The notes under the pieces were generated by a model. That model did not search any database and had not been told where the DNA came from. It saw only the letters and a program-made list of their open reading frames with translations. This document shows, one piece after another, positions 1-8,425 of a stretch of DNA of 64,000 bases (the stretch's first letter is position 1; each line of letters begins with the position of its first letter). The position numbers and the translations under genes are program-made. Source of the stretch: Desulfosporosinus hippei DSM 8344 (GTDB lineage Bacteria > Bacillota > Desulfitobacteriia > Desulfitobacteriales > Desulfitobacteriaceae); NCBI RefSeq assembly GCF_900100785.1, contig NZ_FNCP01000009.1, forward strand, positions 1 through 64,000, in the 5' to 3' direction.

Positions 1-24
1 AGTTGTATTATTTCAAGATGAAAG

Positions 25-90
25 CGATCAGTTTGTGGCCAAATTCCGATCCGTTTTCCTGTCCGAAAACCGATCAGTTTATTTTACCAT
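25..90. repeat. Tandem CGATC-GTTT repeats, possible insertion-sequence end
   Basis: Three imperfect units beginning CGATC followed by a GTTT-rich stretch start at about 25, 47 and 71, a spacing of 22 and 24 bases. Multiple short repeats with interspersed GGCC and CCG runs are typical of the ends of IS21-family elements, so this may be the terminus of such an element whose body lies left of the window or has been lost. No transposase gene is visible here, so the assignment is tentative. Confidence 0.35.
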
Positions 91-273
91 TCACAACATG
101 TTACCATCATTACAAATAATAGGGATATGACGCATTGCATTAGTAATAATCGCCTGAGCCTTAATGGCTTCAGCGTGAGTGTTACACGCTACATTATTAT
201 TATTGAGATCCGCAAGCAATCCCTTGATCTGATGAAAGAATATCGAAGTCCAATGTTTTGAAGTAGCTTTCAA
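91..273 (-). pseudogene. Short coding-like fragment, unknown
   Basis: A 60-codon frame opens with TTG and ends right beside the CGATC repeats. Its composition looks protein-like (mixed polar and hydrophobic residues) but it has no clear ribosome binding site and I do not recognise it. It is most simply the remnant of a gene cut by whatever element left the neighbouring repeats. It could also be a chance frame. Confidence 0.25.
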
Positions 274-499
274 AGATAAAGTCGAAGTTTTTCAGATAAC
301 TTTATGATTGACACAGATGAACTATGAACTTTATAGCTGGTCTAAAAAGGTCTAATTGTTGTGAAGTACTGCCCACCTCTTATCAACAAAAGAAGGCGTT
401 TTTATACCCGTCTTTTGAGTATCAACCGTACCGTGTCCCAATAAAAAGAGTAAAGAATAATCGTACACTAAAATATTTAAACTCTACTTTCGGCATTAA

Positions 500-1504
500 T
501 TATTTTAAAGGGGTTAATTCGTTATTAAAGTAATTATCAATTCGTGTAAACCTGGCACTTGAATCAATCAATTCTGTCTTTTTGGGTTCATCTAATTTAC
601 CTAAAACTAATAAGTTTAAACTGTTTTGCTTTGAGTAGACTAATTGTTTGTGGTACTTGGTCATTGTGCCTATTTTGAAATTGAATATCATTTTAAGGGT
701 CTCCTCTTTAAAATTAAAGTAATATACACCCTTTCTCCCCTGAATGACTGCATCTTTATAATGTAGTATTATTTTCCTTGGCATATCATTTTGAGGTAAC
801 CGTTTACTGAACAATACTTCATTATTTGATGTATTCAAAAGAATCAAACCTTCGCTGGCATCAATAATATACAGCAACTTAGTCAATGAAGAATATTTGA
901 TCTCTTGGGGTTCAGTCAGCGAAATTTTCTTAATCTGTTTATACACTGAGGGTACGCTAAATTCATTTTGAAGGAAGTCAATTCTAACTATACCTTTACT
1001 ACGTAACGCAAGGAAAATAGTATTATCATTGACATCAATATCAGTAACATAGCTATGTCCGTTTTTATCGATAATCTTATTTTCAATATCTGTTAGATAT
1101 TGGGGACTATTAGGATTGAAAATGTTCAATACGACTAACCCTCTAGTTTCAGACAAAGCAAACAGTAACCGTCGTTTATGATTTATTTTGATTTTGGTGC
1201 AAAAAGGGATACGCTTTTCGAAAACTTGTTGTGGTTGATTATTATTTCTTAAGTCGAAACTAAATAGAAACTGATGAGTTGAAGTAAATAATGTTTCTCT
1301 ATACGTCTGCATGTCAATGATTATGCTATCGTTGTTCAAATTATCTATGTTAAATGGTGTTAATCTAGAAAAGTAACCAGAAAAGTTTTTGTACAGTGGT
1401 ATAATTTCAATTTTTCCGTTTAAATAGGCTACAAACAAAGAATTATGGTAACAATGAAGCGACGTAATGGTATGGTTTAGTGGACTATTATCATTAGTAA
1501 TCAT
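500..1504 (-). CDS. Predicted seven-bladed beta-propeller protein, unknown function
   Basis: The 334-residue product has no signal peptide or membrane segment. It shows about seven repeats of roughly 40 residues. Each has a hydrophobic beta-strand pattern ending in a phrase such as LFVAYLNGKIEIIPL, LLFALSETRGLVVLNIF or LLYIIDASEGLILLN, which is the look of LVIVD/WD-like propeller blades. The start codon overlaps the stop of the upstream 142-residue gene (ATGA), so the two are translationally coupled and probably act together. Propellers usually serve as binding platforms; no catalytic motif is visible. The partner is also unrecognised, so the role of the pair is unknown. Confidence 0.75.
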   Translation of the reverse strand: MITNDNSPLNHTITSLHCYHNSLFVAYLNGKIEIIPLYKNFSGYFSRLTPFNIDNLNNDSIIIDMQTYRETLFTSTHQFLFSFDLRNNNQPQQVFEKRIPFCTKIKINHKRRLLFALSETRGLVVLNIFNPNSPQYLTDIENKIIDKNGHSYVTDIDVNDNTIFLALRSKGIVRIDFLQNEFSVPSVYKQIKKISLTEPQEIKYSSLTKLLYIIDASEGLILLNTSNNEVLFSKRLPQNDMPRKIILHYKDAVIQGRKGVYYFNFKEETLKMIFNFKIGTMTKYHKQLVYSKQNSLNLLVLGKLDEPKKTELIDSSARFTRIDNYFNNELTPLK

Positions 1505-1929
1505 AGTATTTTCCCACCCATCAAAGTGCTAACATCATCGGAATCAATTAATTCCTGATCTATCCACACCTCAAGTAAATTACTTGAAATATTATGTCCA
1601 CCTTTAAATGGTATAATCGGGTAACCGTGCCACCTATCGTGTGTATTTGTGGGTTTAGGGAAGAATCCAAATTGCTCTCCTCTTGTACCAACAACCTCGA
1701 AATCGGGCAAAAATCCCCAGAGGTTTTGGTTATCATCTTCCCATGACTGATTCCCTAAGGTTTTACTAAAGTTGCCGAAATCGGCGATATCAAAGTTTTC
1801 CTTTTCCTTTATTACAGACTCCCATTTACTAGCATTTTTCTTGCGACTTGTTCGATGATGTTTTTGAATACTCAGATATTGTCTTTGCCTTCCTGGTCGG
1901 TCATACGGAATATTTGGCATTTGCTTCAT
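1501..1929 (-). CDS. Hypothetical protein coupled to the beta-propeller gene
   Basis: The product is about 142 residues from the ATG at 1929 (a TTG three codons earlier is possible). The N-terminal third is basic and Arg/Lys-rich. The C-terminal half is Trp- and Gly-rich, with a phrase DRWHGYPIIP and an acidic end, and looks like a compact folded domain. I do not recognise the family. It overlaps the propeller gene by four bases, indicating one transcript. In mobile islands such two-gene units are often defence, toxin-immunity or cargo modules, but nothing here identifies which. Confidence 0.65.
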   Translation of the reverse strand: MKQMPNIPYDRPGRQRQYLSIQKHHRTSRKKNASKWESVIKEKENFDIADFGNFSKTLGNQSWEDDNQNLWGFLPDFEVVGTRGEQFGFFPKPTNTHDRWHGYPIIPFKGGHNISSNLLEVWIDQELIDSDDVSTLMGGKIL

Positions 1930-2143
1930 CACGTCCAATCGTATAATACTTGTGACAAATTATTCGCCAAATTCCCTGTTGTTTCCTGCCCGTTCACTTT
2001 TATTTACTTTTGTTGGCTAAAACATATATACCTTAGGGAGATACGATTATTTCTCGAAGCCTTAAATAGTTTAATTCATTTACAATTGTGTCCTATATCC
2101 TTCTGTAATCCGCTCATTATTTATCCAAAGGAATAAAAGATTC

Positions 2144-2314
2144 TTAATTTGACTTAATGTTTTTGTCCATAAAGTGCATCAGAAACACTACTATTGCCTT
2201 TTTCCTTAGACCAAATCTAACAGTCATATCTATAATCCCTGAATTTTTACGAATTGAATTTAGAAAATCGATTAAATTTCTTGTTACTACTGTTGGATAA
2301 TTTACTGTAGTCAA
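2144..2314 (-). CDS. Small protein of 56 residues, unknown
   Basis: This small frame starts with TTG at 2314, six bases after a perfect GGAGG, and ends at TAA 2144. The predicted protein is basic, with a central hydrophobic-amphipathic stretch (ITVRFGLRKKAIVVFLMHF-like composition) and no recognisable motif. The strong ribosome binding site and uninterrupted frame argue that it is, or recently was, translated. It stands alone, about 200 bases upstream of the propeller pair and in the same orientation. Confidence 0.5.
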   Translation of the reverse strand: MTTVNYPTVVTRNLIDFLNSIRKNSGIIDMTVRFGLRKKAIVVFLMHFMDKNIKSN

Positions 2315-2728
2315 AAGTGACCTCCTATGGAAGTAGATGTACTACACACAATCACACTTAACAAAGGGGTTTACTCTGACATCCATCATCTCCCATTCTC
2401 CAAACAATAAACGAAATGGCTCATCACTAGTTCAATTGCTCCATATCATTAAATATAATAACTTTAAGACAAACTCGGTAGAAGCCCTCAAATATCTTGC
2501 CGATGGATGAAGGTGTACTATGCATGTTTTAGCGACTAAAACAGTGTCAAACTGTTGTTAATGTCCCACCACCTCATAAATGATCCTTTCTTTTATATAC
2601 CGTAATAAAAGAAAGGTTGATGAGCTTGGCTTAGAGTTTAGATTAACTATTCTTATCCTTGTTAGATTTCGCTTTGATGTTAGGTTGTAATGATAGTTAT
2701 CAAGGGAATCACCACACATTCACAAAGC
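2315..2728. other. Gene-free stretch with one 12-bp inverted repeat
   Basis: No convincing gene is seen. The only structure is a perfect 12-bp inverted repeat at 2585-2596 and 2605-2616 (CCTTTCTTTTAT and its complement, 8-base loop). It is not followed by a T-run on either strand, so it reads as a protein-binding palindrome rather than a terminator. Confidence 0.6.
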
Positions 2729-2838
2729 AAACACAACATCAATTGTGTTTACTTTTCTTGTTAAAAGAGGTACAATAACTATAGAAAACGAAACACAATT
2801 TACATAAAGCTCTGCAAATCTGGACGAAACACAATTTA
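2729..2838 (+). repeat. AAACACAA iterons and inverted repeat upstream of recombinase
   Basis: AAACACAA occurs at 2729-2736 with its perfect inverted complement at 2743-2750 (6-base spacer). It is also contained in a 15-bp exact direct repeat (ACGAAACACAATTTA) at 2788-2802 and 2824-2838, 36 bases apart. The second direct copy abuts the ribosome binding site of the tyrosine recombinase gene at 2851. Such arrays are typical of recombinase arm or core sites or autoregulatory operators. Confidence 0.6.
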
Positions 2839-2850
2839 GGAGGAGTCCAA

Positions 2851-3723
2851 ATGATTGACAAATTCAAGGAATATCTTATGACTCAGAACAAATCTCATAG
2901 CACTATTGAAGGATACATTCGATCTATTAAGGATTATTTCACTTGGTTTTCTCATTCCTACGGCAAAGAACCAACTAAATTGATTAAGCAAAACATCGAT
3001 GAGTTCCGATCCTACCTGCAAACCATAAAACGCCAAAACGCTAAAACCATTAACTATAAGTTAAGTAGCTTAAAGAAGTACAATGAATTCCTCGTAGATA
3101 GTGGTATACAGAATGATATTATTATTACCGATAAAATGATGCTCAAGGTTCAACAAGAATACGCCTCCCCTGCTACAATAACTGAGAAAGATGTAAATCA
3201 GTTAAGACAGGCGATTTTAGAGCAAGGTTCAAAACGAGACTATGCTTTAATCAATCTTCTTGCTTATACTGGGCTAAGGATTTCCGAAGCCTTATCTATT
3301 CCCTTATCTGAATGTAATAATATATACCAGACCAAGGAACTGATGATCCGAAACGGCAAGGGGAATAAACAACGAACAGTTTACCTCAATGATAAGGTTC
3401 TCTCTAGCCTTAAAGACTACATTACTAATGAGAGAAGCACTTATAAAACTGCACTGGACAGTACGTTTTTGTTTGTTTCAAATAAAAACTCTTGCCTAGA
3501 CCGTATTACAGTAAATAAAATGCTTGATAAATATTGTAAAGGTGCAAAACTTAAAAGTATTACCCCTCACCAACTACGGCACTTCTTTTGCTCTCACGCC
3601 TTAGAGAAAGGTTTAACTGTGGCTGAAGTTGCTAATATCGCAGGTCATTCAAACATTCATACAACACTCATTTATACTAATCCAAGTCGTACTAAGATGA
3701 TCGAAAAAGTTAATTCTTTATAA
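2851..3723 (+). CDS. Tyrosine recombinase/integrase (XerC/D-like)
   Basis: The 290-residue protein has an N-terminal core-binding SAM-like domain (about 1-90) and a C-terminal catalytic domain. The catalytic set is visible: Arg143 in TGLRISEAL, His240-x-x-Arg243 in HQLRH, His266 in AGHSNIH and the nucleophile Tyr275. It therefore cuts and rejoins DNA through a 3'-phosphotyrosine. The start is set by AGGAGG seven bases upstream of ATG. It stands alone, preceded by AAACACAA repeats that may be its binding sites and followed by a terminator hairpin. It is separate from the integrase next to tRNA-Pro and probably serves a second mobile unit or dimer resolution in the island. Confidence 0.92.
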   Translation: MIDKFKEYLMTQNKSHSTIEGYIRSIKDYFTWFSHSYGKEPTKLIKQNIDEFRSYLQTIKRQNAKTINYKLSSLKKYNEFLVDSGIQNDIIITDKMMLKVQQEYASPATITEKDVNQLRQAILEQGSKRDYALINLLAYTGLRISEALSIPLSECNNIYQTKELMIRNGKGNKQRTVYLNDKVLSSLKDYITNERSTYKTALDSTFLFVSNKNSCLDRITVNKMLDKYCKGAKLKSITPHQLRHFFCSHALEKGLTVAEVANIAGHSNIHTTLIYTNPSRTKMIEKVNSL

Positions 3724-3730
3724 AGTAAAG

Positions 3731-3755
3731 AGGTAGGGGCTAACCCTACCTTTCT
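3731..3755 (+). terminator. Rho-independent terminator of the recombinase gene
   Basis: An 8-bp perfect stem (AGGTAGGG and CCCTACCT) with a 5-base loop, followed by a short T-rich run, lies 8 bases after the recombinase stop codon. Confidence 0.7.
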
Positions 3756-3824
3756 CAATGCCGTTTTGAAATATGTTTCGTGAAGATTCATGAAGTATGT
3801 CCTATTGAAACAAACTATTAAAAA

Positions 3825-4877
3825 CTAAGAGTTTAATTTAAAAGTTTCATAATATACAACATTATGAAGCATACCTAATAGAAACCTCTGTCCTTCTTCA
3901 TCAATTAAATCCTTTGTGTTAACAAGAATATTTACTAACCTCACTACTGCTTTTGGATGATCATGATCATTAGTAATCAAATCTTTATTTATTAAGTTAA
4001 TATACTCATTTATTAAGTTCATTTTTCTCATACAATATTCTTCAGGAGTTAATTTTTTATGTAAATCAGTAATAATTTTATCATCGTTATAAGTGCTTGA
4101 GTTTACCTCCAATATATGGAATAACACAAAAATCTCAATCGCAAAGTAATATGGCAGTGACTGGAATCCCTTCATCTTTTTATTATTAATTGCTTCAAAA
4201 ATCCATTTAACTGCTTGCAAATCCGCATCTAACTCACATTTTTGCATTAATGTTTTATCTTCTGTTTTTATTTCTAAATGACCTAAATAGATATGTGCAT
4301 ATTCATGAGCAATTATAAATAACTCATGCAAAAAAGTCTTACGATATACCAATTGTAATTTTTCCTGATTTAACAATGGCGGTAATAAAGACATCTTTGG
4401 TAAATAAGGTTGATAAATAAAGCAATTACATATTTCTAAATAAGACTTACATAAAAAATCATCATTTGCTTCACTATTCTTTGAAATTTCACCATATAAC
4501 ATTTGTGTTTCATTATAATGTGCTATTGCTGTCATTAATTGGCAATGCAATTTGATAATTGGTTTTCCATGTGGTGCTTTCGTCGCCGAAGCATTAATTT
4601 TATAGGTAGGTAATATTCCAATATAAACATCTCTTAACTTTTCGCTTACCTCAAGGGGAAGAACATCAAGAAAAGGCTTCGCAATCTTCTGATTATACAA
4701 TTTTTCTTCATATTTTAAGAATGAACGATTTTTAAACTTCTTTACAATCTTTTTTAGCTTCTTATCGTTAAGATTTAACTGCTTTTTTCTATACATCAAT
4801 ACTTCTTCTAAATTTCCATATAGCTGGCTAGAACAGTTACGCTGAAGTTCTCTGAAATACTTTATAGAATCTTCCAT
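3825..4877 (-). CDS. HEXXH zinc-metalloprotease-like protein
   Basis: The protein is 350 residues from the ATG at 4877. That start is preferred over an ATG six codons upstream because AGGTGAT sits six bases before it. The motif IIAHEYAHIYLGH (HEYAH at about 191-195) followed by ELDADLQAVKW about 20 residues later fits a zinc protease of the HEXXH...E(L)xAD kind, as in peptidase U49/ImmA-like families. The N-terminal 100 residues are Lys-rich and probably bind nucleic acid or protein. In mobile elements such proteases cleave repressors (ImmA) or host factors after phage infection (Lit). Which applies here cannot be told. It is a single gene, convergent with the recombinase. Confidence 0.7.
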   Translation of the reverse strand: MEDSIKYFRELQRNCSSQLYGNLEEVLMYRKKQLNLNDKKLKKIVKKFKNRSFLKYEEKLYNQKIAKPFLDVLPLEVSEKLRDVYIGILPTYKINASATKAPHGKPIIKLHCQLMTAIAHYNETQMLYGEISKNSEANDDFLCKSYLEICNCFIYQPYLPKMSLLPPLLNQEKLQLVYRKTFLHELFIIAHEYAHIYLGHLEIKTEDKTLMQKCELDADLQAVKWIFEAINNKKMKGFQSLPYYFAIEIFVLFHILEVNSSTYNDDKIITDLHKKLTPEEYCMRKMNLINEYINLINKDLITNDHDHPKAVVRLVNILVNTKDLIDEEGQRFLLGMLHNVVYYETFKLNS

Positions 4878-4953
4878 TGCATGATCACCTACCATTACTA
4901 CTTACTATTTTCACTACCTTTACTCATCCATATAACCAACCCACCTTGTATTT

Positions 4954-5187
4954 CTACTGTTTCTTGAAAGTCACCGACTCACTAAATCGAACTTCATCAA
5001 CCCTCCAACCGACCTCTAACCAAGAATCAGCATAATAATGTCCTCCGTTCGCCCACCAAGCAGGATATTTATGAGCGGACATTGGAAGTTTACCTCCAAT
5101 GATCCCTTCCATTTGTTCATAGGTAAGAGTAACCGTTTGTCCCTTGCATTTTTCGAGAAACTGCTGTAATGGTCGATATTTATCCAT
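4954..5187 (-). CDS. DUF7662-type small domain protein
   Basis: The product is 77 residues from the ATG at 5187, chosen because GGGGGTG lies just upstream; an in-frame extension to 5238 lacks a ribosome binding site. The sequence follows the small-domain pattern KYRPLQQFL, LTYEQMEGIIGGKLP, AWWANGGHYYADSWLEVGW and a closing VTFKK. I recognise this as the DUF7662 family, found alone or fused to restriction-related domains. No catalytic residues are apparent; the family is likely to bind nucleic acid or a protein partner. It lies between the protease gene and the HNH gene operon, all on the minus strand. Confidence 0.7.
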   Translation of the reverse strand: MDKYRPLQQFLEKCKGQTVTLTYEQMEGIIGGKLPMSAHKYPAWWANGGHYYADSWLEVGWRVDEVRFSESVTFKKQ

Positions 5188-5326
5188 ATTGACACCCCCA
5201 GAATAACTAAATAGACGATATAACATCCTTAAAGACACTTTATTCCAGATTGACAGCGAAACATGGTGTGAAACAAACTAGAACAGAAAAACCCTACAAT
5301 ACCTAAATGTTGGCAAGCAAATTGCA

Positions 5327-6421
5327 TTATTGTACTTTTGTTTGTCTTCTAACTACCTTAGCCAAATCTTCTACAGAAATTATCGGTTTCTTATGAATCA
5401 TTCGATGACAATTACTGCACAGCATCGCAATGTCCTCAATTTTGGTCTTATCTCCTTCTTTCATTTCTGAAACAAGTTTGCGATGATGACCTTCAATAAA
5501 GTTATTCCCTCTATCACCGTATATTTTAGGGAAATCAGCTGAACAAACCTCGCAAAATAATCTGCCATGCTTCTTAATAAATAGCTTCTTGGCTTGTTTT
5601 ACTACACCAGACTTGCGTTCACGCATTCTATGCAAACGGTAATATTCTTTGCCCTCTGAATATTCATCTTTACATTCAGGATCAAGATCCTCTTCAATTG
5701 TTACTGCAATGTGGCTAAAGATAAAATGGCATAAATCCGAACCAACTTCTATTGTGAATTCACCTTCAGGAGTTGGAAATACCTTCTCAAATTCTTTTTT
5801 CAGCTCTTTTCTGAATCTAATACTCTGCAAGACAATGCTTTTGTCTGTCTGATCTTCAAATCTATATTCGGCAGAGAATATCTTATTGTTAAATAACACC
5901 TTAATTTCTCTGGCTTTTCCTCGTGGCACAAAAAACTTACTATCTTCTGGATTGAATATCTCATGGAATTCCTTGTCTATTCTGACACCATCAGTATACT
6001 GGGAGTTACCAACTTTCTTTAGTAACTTCTTGGATTCACGATTCACGAGAAACATCTCTAGGCTATTTTCAAGGTATAAGTCATATGTTCCTAAAGCATA
6101 TCTTTTCAAAGCTCCAATAATAGGATTATATTGATCTTTATTTAATTCAGTAAGATATTTGATAGCGTCATTCATATCGTATTTACTGAAAAACCCTTTG
6201 TGAGGATTTCTTAAACCAAAATGGTGTAATATTCCCATCGAAAACCAACCTCGTGAATATTCCTGATTTTCGAGCAGGATGTTTTCATCAATCCATCTAT
6301 TTGACCTACCGTTGAATAAGAATTCAAATATAACCCTGTCTCTAAGCTCCTCTGTGTATCTTCTATATTCTCTGTCTCTCTCATCAGGTTTAAGCTCTGG
6401 AAAGGATTTATCGATACTCAT
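5327..6421 (-). CDS. HNH endonuclease with long N-terminal region
   Basis: This 364-residue protein ends in an HNH nuclease domain: CEVC at about 290-293, GHH at 311-313 and CSNCHRMIH from 335. These supply the structural zinc ligands and the catalytic histidine. The first 280 residues are unrecognised, with a charged helical N-terminus and a beta-rich middle (about 150-225) that could be the target-recognition part. This layout is seen in type IV (McrA-like) restriction enzymes. It is the last gene of a five-gene same-strand series (8908 down to 5327) with gaps of only 30-43 bases, so it is probably cotranscribed with the nuclease and membrane genes upstream. Confidence 0.8.
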   Translation of the reverse strand: MSIDKSFPELKPDERDREYRRYTEELRDRVIFEFLFNGRSNRWIDENILLENQEYSRGWFSMGILHHFGLRNPHKGFFSKYDMNDAIKYLTELNKDQYNPIIGALKRYALGTYDLYLENSLEMFLVNRESKKLLKKVGNSQYTDGVRIDKEFHEIFNPEDSKFFVPRGKAREIKVLFNNKIFSAEYRFEDQTDKSIVLQSIRFRKELKKEFEKVFPTPEGEFTIEVGSDLCHFIFSHIAVTIEEDLDPECKDEYSEGKEYYRLHRMRERKSGVVKQAKKLFIKKHGRLFCEVCSADFPKIYGDRGNNFIEGHHRKLVSEMKEGDKTKIEDIAMLCSNCHRMIHKKPIISVEDLAKVVRRQTKVQ

Positions 6422-6451
6422 ATCATTACACTCCAGACTACTTACTTCACC

Positions 6452-7144
6452 CTAAGATATGGGACTCCTTAACAATAAATCCTCAAGTAGCTTTGCAAGA
6501 TCTCTCATCATTTGGATTTTACTGCTTATTACTGAATCCTTAATCTCGATAAAGGAAATTTTTATTATGTTAAGTGAAGCGATCAATATTAGAATTATCA
6601 CAGCTAAACCCATAGTAGTTGCTACTGCCATCTCCATACTGGACACCCCTTTGAAAACGTAAGTAATGAACTGTATCCAAAGAGGTACGAACAATGCTAA
6701 AAAAGCACTTGGAGTGACAAATGAAGGTAATTTATTATCTTCAATCTCCTTATACAAATAATCTATTAGCAATTTAATTTTAGCTTCAGATTGAATATTA
6801 TGGTTTGTTAAAAAACCTTGCAATAGATCAACTTGATAAGATTTATAACCGTCTGTCTTCCATAAAAAGCCCGCTGGTTGTATTCCATATTCCAAAACCT
6901 TTTTCTTTGCTTTGGAGTTTATAGTTAAAAATGAACCTACAAGAAATGCTCCTAATATCATAAGTGGTACTAATATCCAGAATGTAAATATTTTTAATAC
7001 GATGCTGAAATATATTAGTAAAATTGCAATGAAAAATAGCCAATATGAAATCCAAAAGGAAAAGTATGTTCCTTTATAATACCGAAATATTAAATTATAA
7101 GTCATAACCTCTGCTTTATAAAACTTCAAAACCTTATGTAACAA
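6452..7144 (-). CDS. Membrane protein with four hydrophobic segments
   Basis: The 230-residue protein starts at TTG 7144, about six bases after GGAGGG. It shows a pair of transmembrane segments near residues 28-75 (rich in Phe, Trp, Ile) and another pair near 140-200, separated by a cytoplasmic Lys-rich helical loop, and ends with an amphipathic helix. No family is recognised. The two-plus-two layout with a soluble helical linker recalls the small membrane effectors found in anti-phage operons, where membrane disruption follows sensing by a nuclease or sensor protein. That is inference from context: neighbours on both sides within 45 bases encode unknown and nuclease proteins. Confidence 0.65.
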   Translation of the reverse strand: MLHKVLKFYKAEVMTYNLIFRYYKGTYFSFWISYWLFFIAILLIYFSIVLKIFTFWILVPLMILGAFLVGSFLTINSKAKKKVLEYGIQPAGFLWKTDGYKSYQVDLLQGFLTNHNIQSEAKIKLLIDYLYKEIEDNKLPSFVTPSAFLALFVPLWIQFITYVFKGVSSMEMAVATTMGLAVIILILIASLNIIKISFIEIKDSVISSKIQMMRDLAKLLEDLLLRSPIS

Positions 7145-7187
7145 TCTTCACCCTCCAAGCAATACTTTGTTTATAATATCTATTTCT

Positions 7188-7895
7188 TTACAGATGCTTT
7201 TTTAGTGAAGATTTGTATTCTCTCCAAATATCTTCCACGAAAGAATTTATTGAAATATCATATAATCCTTCTTTTTCACTATAAAAAAGTTGTTGCTTTA
7301 CACTATTACTCCTAAACATTTTATTTGCAAATTGTCTTCTTAGTTCTTGATTAGTACATCTATGAAACTCTTCGTCATTTAAAATCTGCTGACGTAAGTC
7401 CTTTCTGCCCTCATTAATGTTTTGTTTTCTCTTTTCCTTTTCTTTTAGAATGTCTTCAAAATTCTCAGTTGCTAATTCTATACAAACTGTTTCTGGCATT
7501 CCAAATCCTTGTTCAAGAAACCAGTAATCCTCTTCTTGAATAAAGAAAATAACTCCTTGATATATACAATAAACATTTAGGGCTACGGGTTTACTATAAT
7601 CAACTTCAGATAAACGATCATTATACTCATCAAACTTTTCTTGTAAAATTAACAATTCATCCTCACCTAATTTAAGCTGAGATGTTGTTTCATCAGTTAT
7701 ACTTAACACATCTTTGTCAATCAAATTATAACTATAAAACATTGTGTCAATTTTATGTTTACACGAAAAATCTAGCAAATCCTCCATGCTCGTTAATTGT
7801 AAAGTATGAGTTATTTCTGTTTCAGTAGTATGGACTCTGTAACTGTAAAAACCTTCGTTTTTTAAAAGTTCTAACAATTCTTCTTCTGACTTCAT
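7188..7895 (-). CDS. Hypothetical protein in nuclease operon
   Basis: About 235 residues from the ATG at 7895 (a Met three codons earlier at 7904 is too close to the AAGGAA ribosome binding site). It is acidic and soluble, with no membrane segment. The N-terminal half has alternating strands and helices. The last 80 residues are highly charged and helical with repeated Glu/Lys/Gln. I recognise no domain. It sits third in the five-gene series 8908-5327, spaced 35-43 bases from its neighbours, which suggests a structural or sensor role in that unit. Confidence 0.6.
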   Translation of the reverse strand: MKSEEELLELLKNEGFYSYRVHTTETEITHTLQLTSMEDLLDFSCKHKIDTMFYSYNLIDKDVLSITDETTSQLKLGEDELLILQEKFDEYNDRLSEVDYSKPVALNVYCIYQGVIFFIQEEDYWFLEQGFGMPETVCIELATENFEDILKEKEKRKQNINEGRKDLRQQILNDEEFHRCTNQELRRQFANKMFRSNSVKQQLFYSEKEGLYDISINSFVEDIWREYKSSLKKHL

Positions 7896-7939
7896 ATCAC
7901 ACATACTTCCTTTACAATATCAGTTGTCTGCAGAGTTAA

Positions 7940-8374
7940 TCATCCAATAGCCATTTCATCACTTGCACCTTTTATCACTTCATTTAATATCTCTTGATAC
8001 TTTAAAGGTAACTCCTCATATACTTTAAGTTCAATCCCCTCAATAATTCCTTCACTTTCTCTAGTAAAGATTTGATAGAATTGCTTATTCGTAAAGTAAA
8101 TAAATTTCTTTTCGGCTTTCGCTTTCTCCATGAGATAACATTTGGCATATAACCCATGAATCTTCCCAACAGGTAAACTACCACCTTTTGTCCTGCCACT
8201 ATGATGACAAATTTGAACAATTATTTTGGAGTCAACAGATACTCCTGAGAATTTTCTTTCCACACCCTTTGATCCAACTTTAACTTTCTTCTGAATGAAC
8301 TTAGTGTCAAACTCTTTGCCTAATTCCTCAAGGATGTACTTTGTTATCTCGTTCAATTTTGACGTATCAGCCAC
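7940..8374 (-). CDS. Small protein, possible nuclease-fold domain
   Basis: The likely start is GTG at 8374, six bases after GGAGGGG; the in-frame ATG at 8389 overlaps that ribosome binding site. The 144-residue protein has a helix, then a beta-strand region with SVDSKIIVQICHHSGRTKGG and later KKFIYFTNKQFYQIF. The spacing of an Asp, a strand with VQ and a following helix is reminiscent of restriction-endonuclease-like folds, but no clear E-x-K pair is present. It lies directly after a clearer PD-(D/E)XK gene in the same series and may be its partner. Confidence 0.55.
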   Translation of the reverse strand: MADTSKLNEITKYILEELGKEFDTKFIQKKVKVGSKGVERKFSGVSVDSKIIVQICHHSGRTKGGSLPVGKIHGLYAKCYLMEKAKAEKKFIYFTNKQFYQIFTRESEGIIEGIELKVYEELPLKYQEILNEVIKGASDEMAIG

Positions 8375-8425
8375 GCTAGACCCCTCCATATATTTTAGTT
8401 CATCAGTTGATACAGCCCAGTTACT

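Noticed and set aside
324-533. 69-codon open frame on the plus strand
   Set aside because: No ribosome binding site, unusual composition and no neighbour support; it overlaps the 3' end of the propeller gene on the other strand.
1855-2136. 93-codon open frame on the plus strand
   Set aside because: It overlaps the small partner gene on the minus strand, has no ribosome site and reads like a shadow frame.
2585-2616. Terminator at the 12-bp inverted repeat
   Set aside because: No T-run follows on either strand, and no gene ends next to it.
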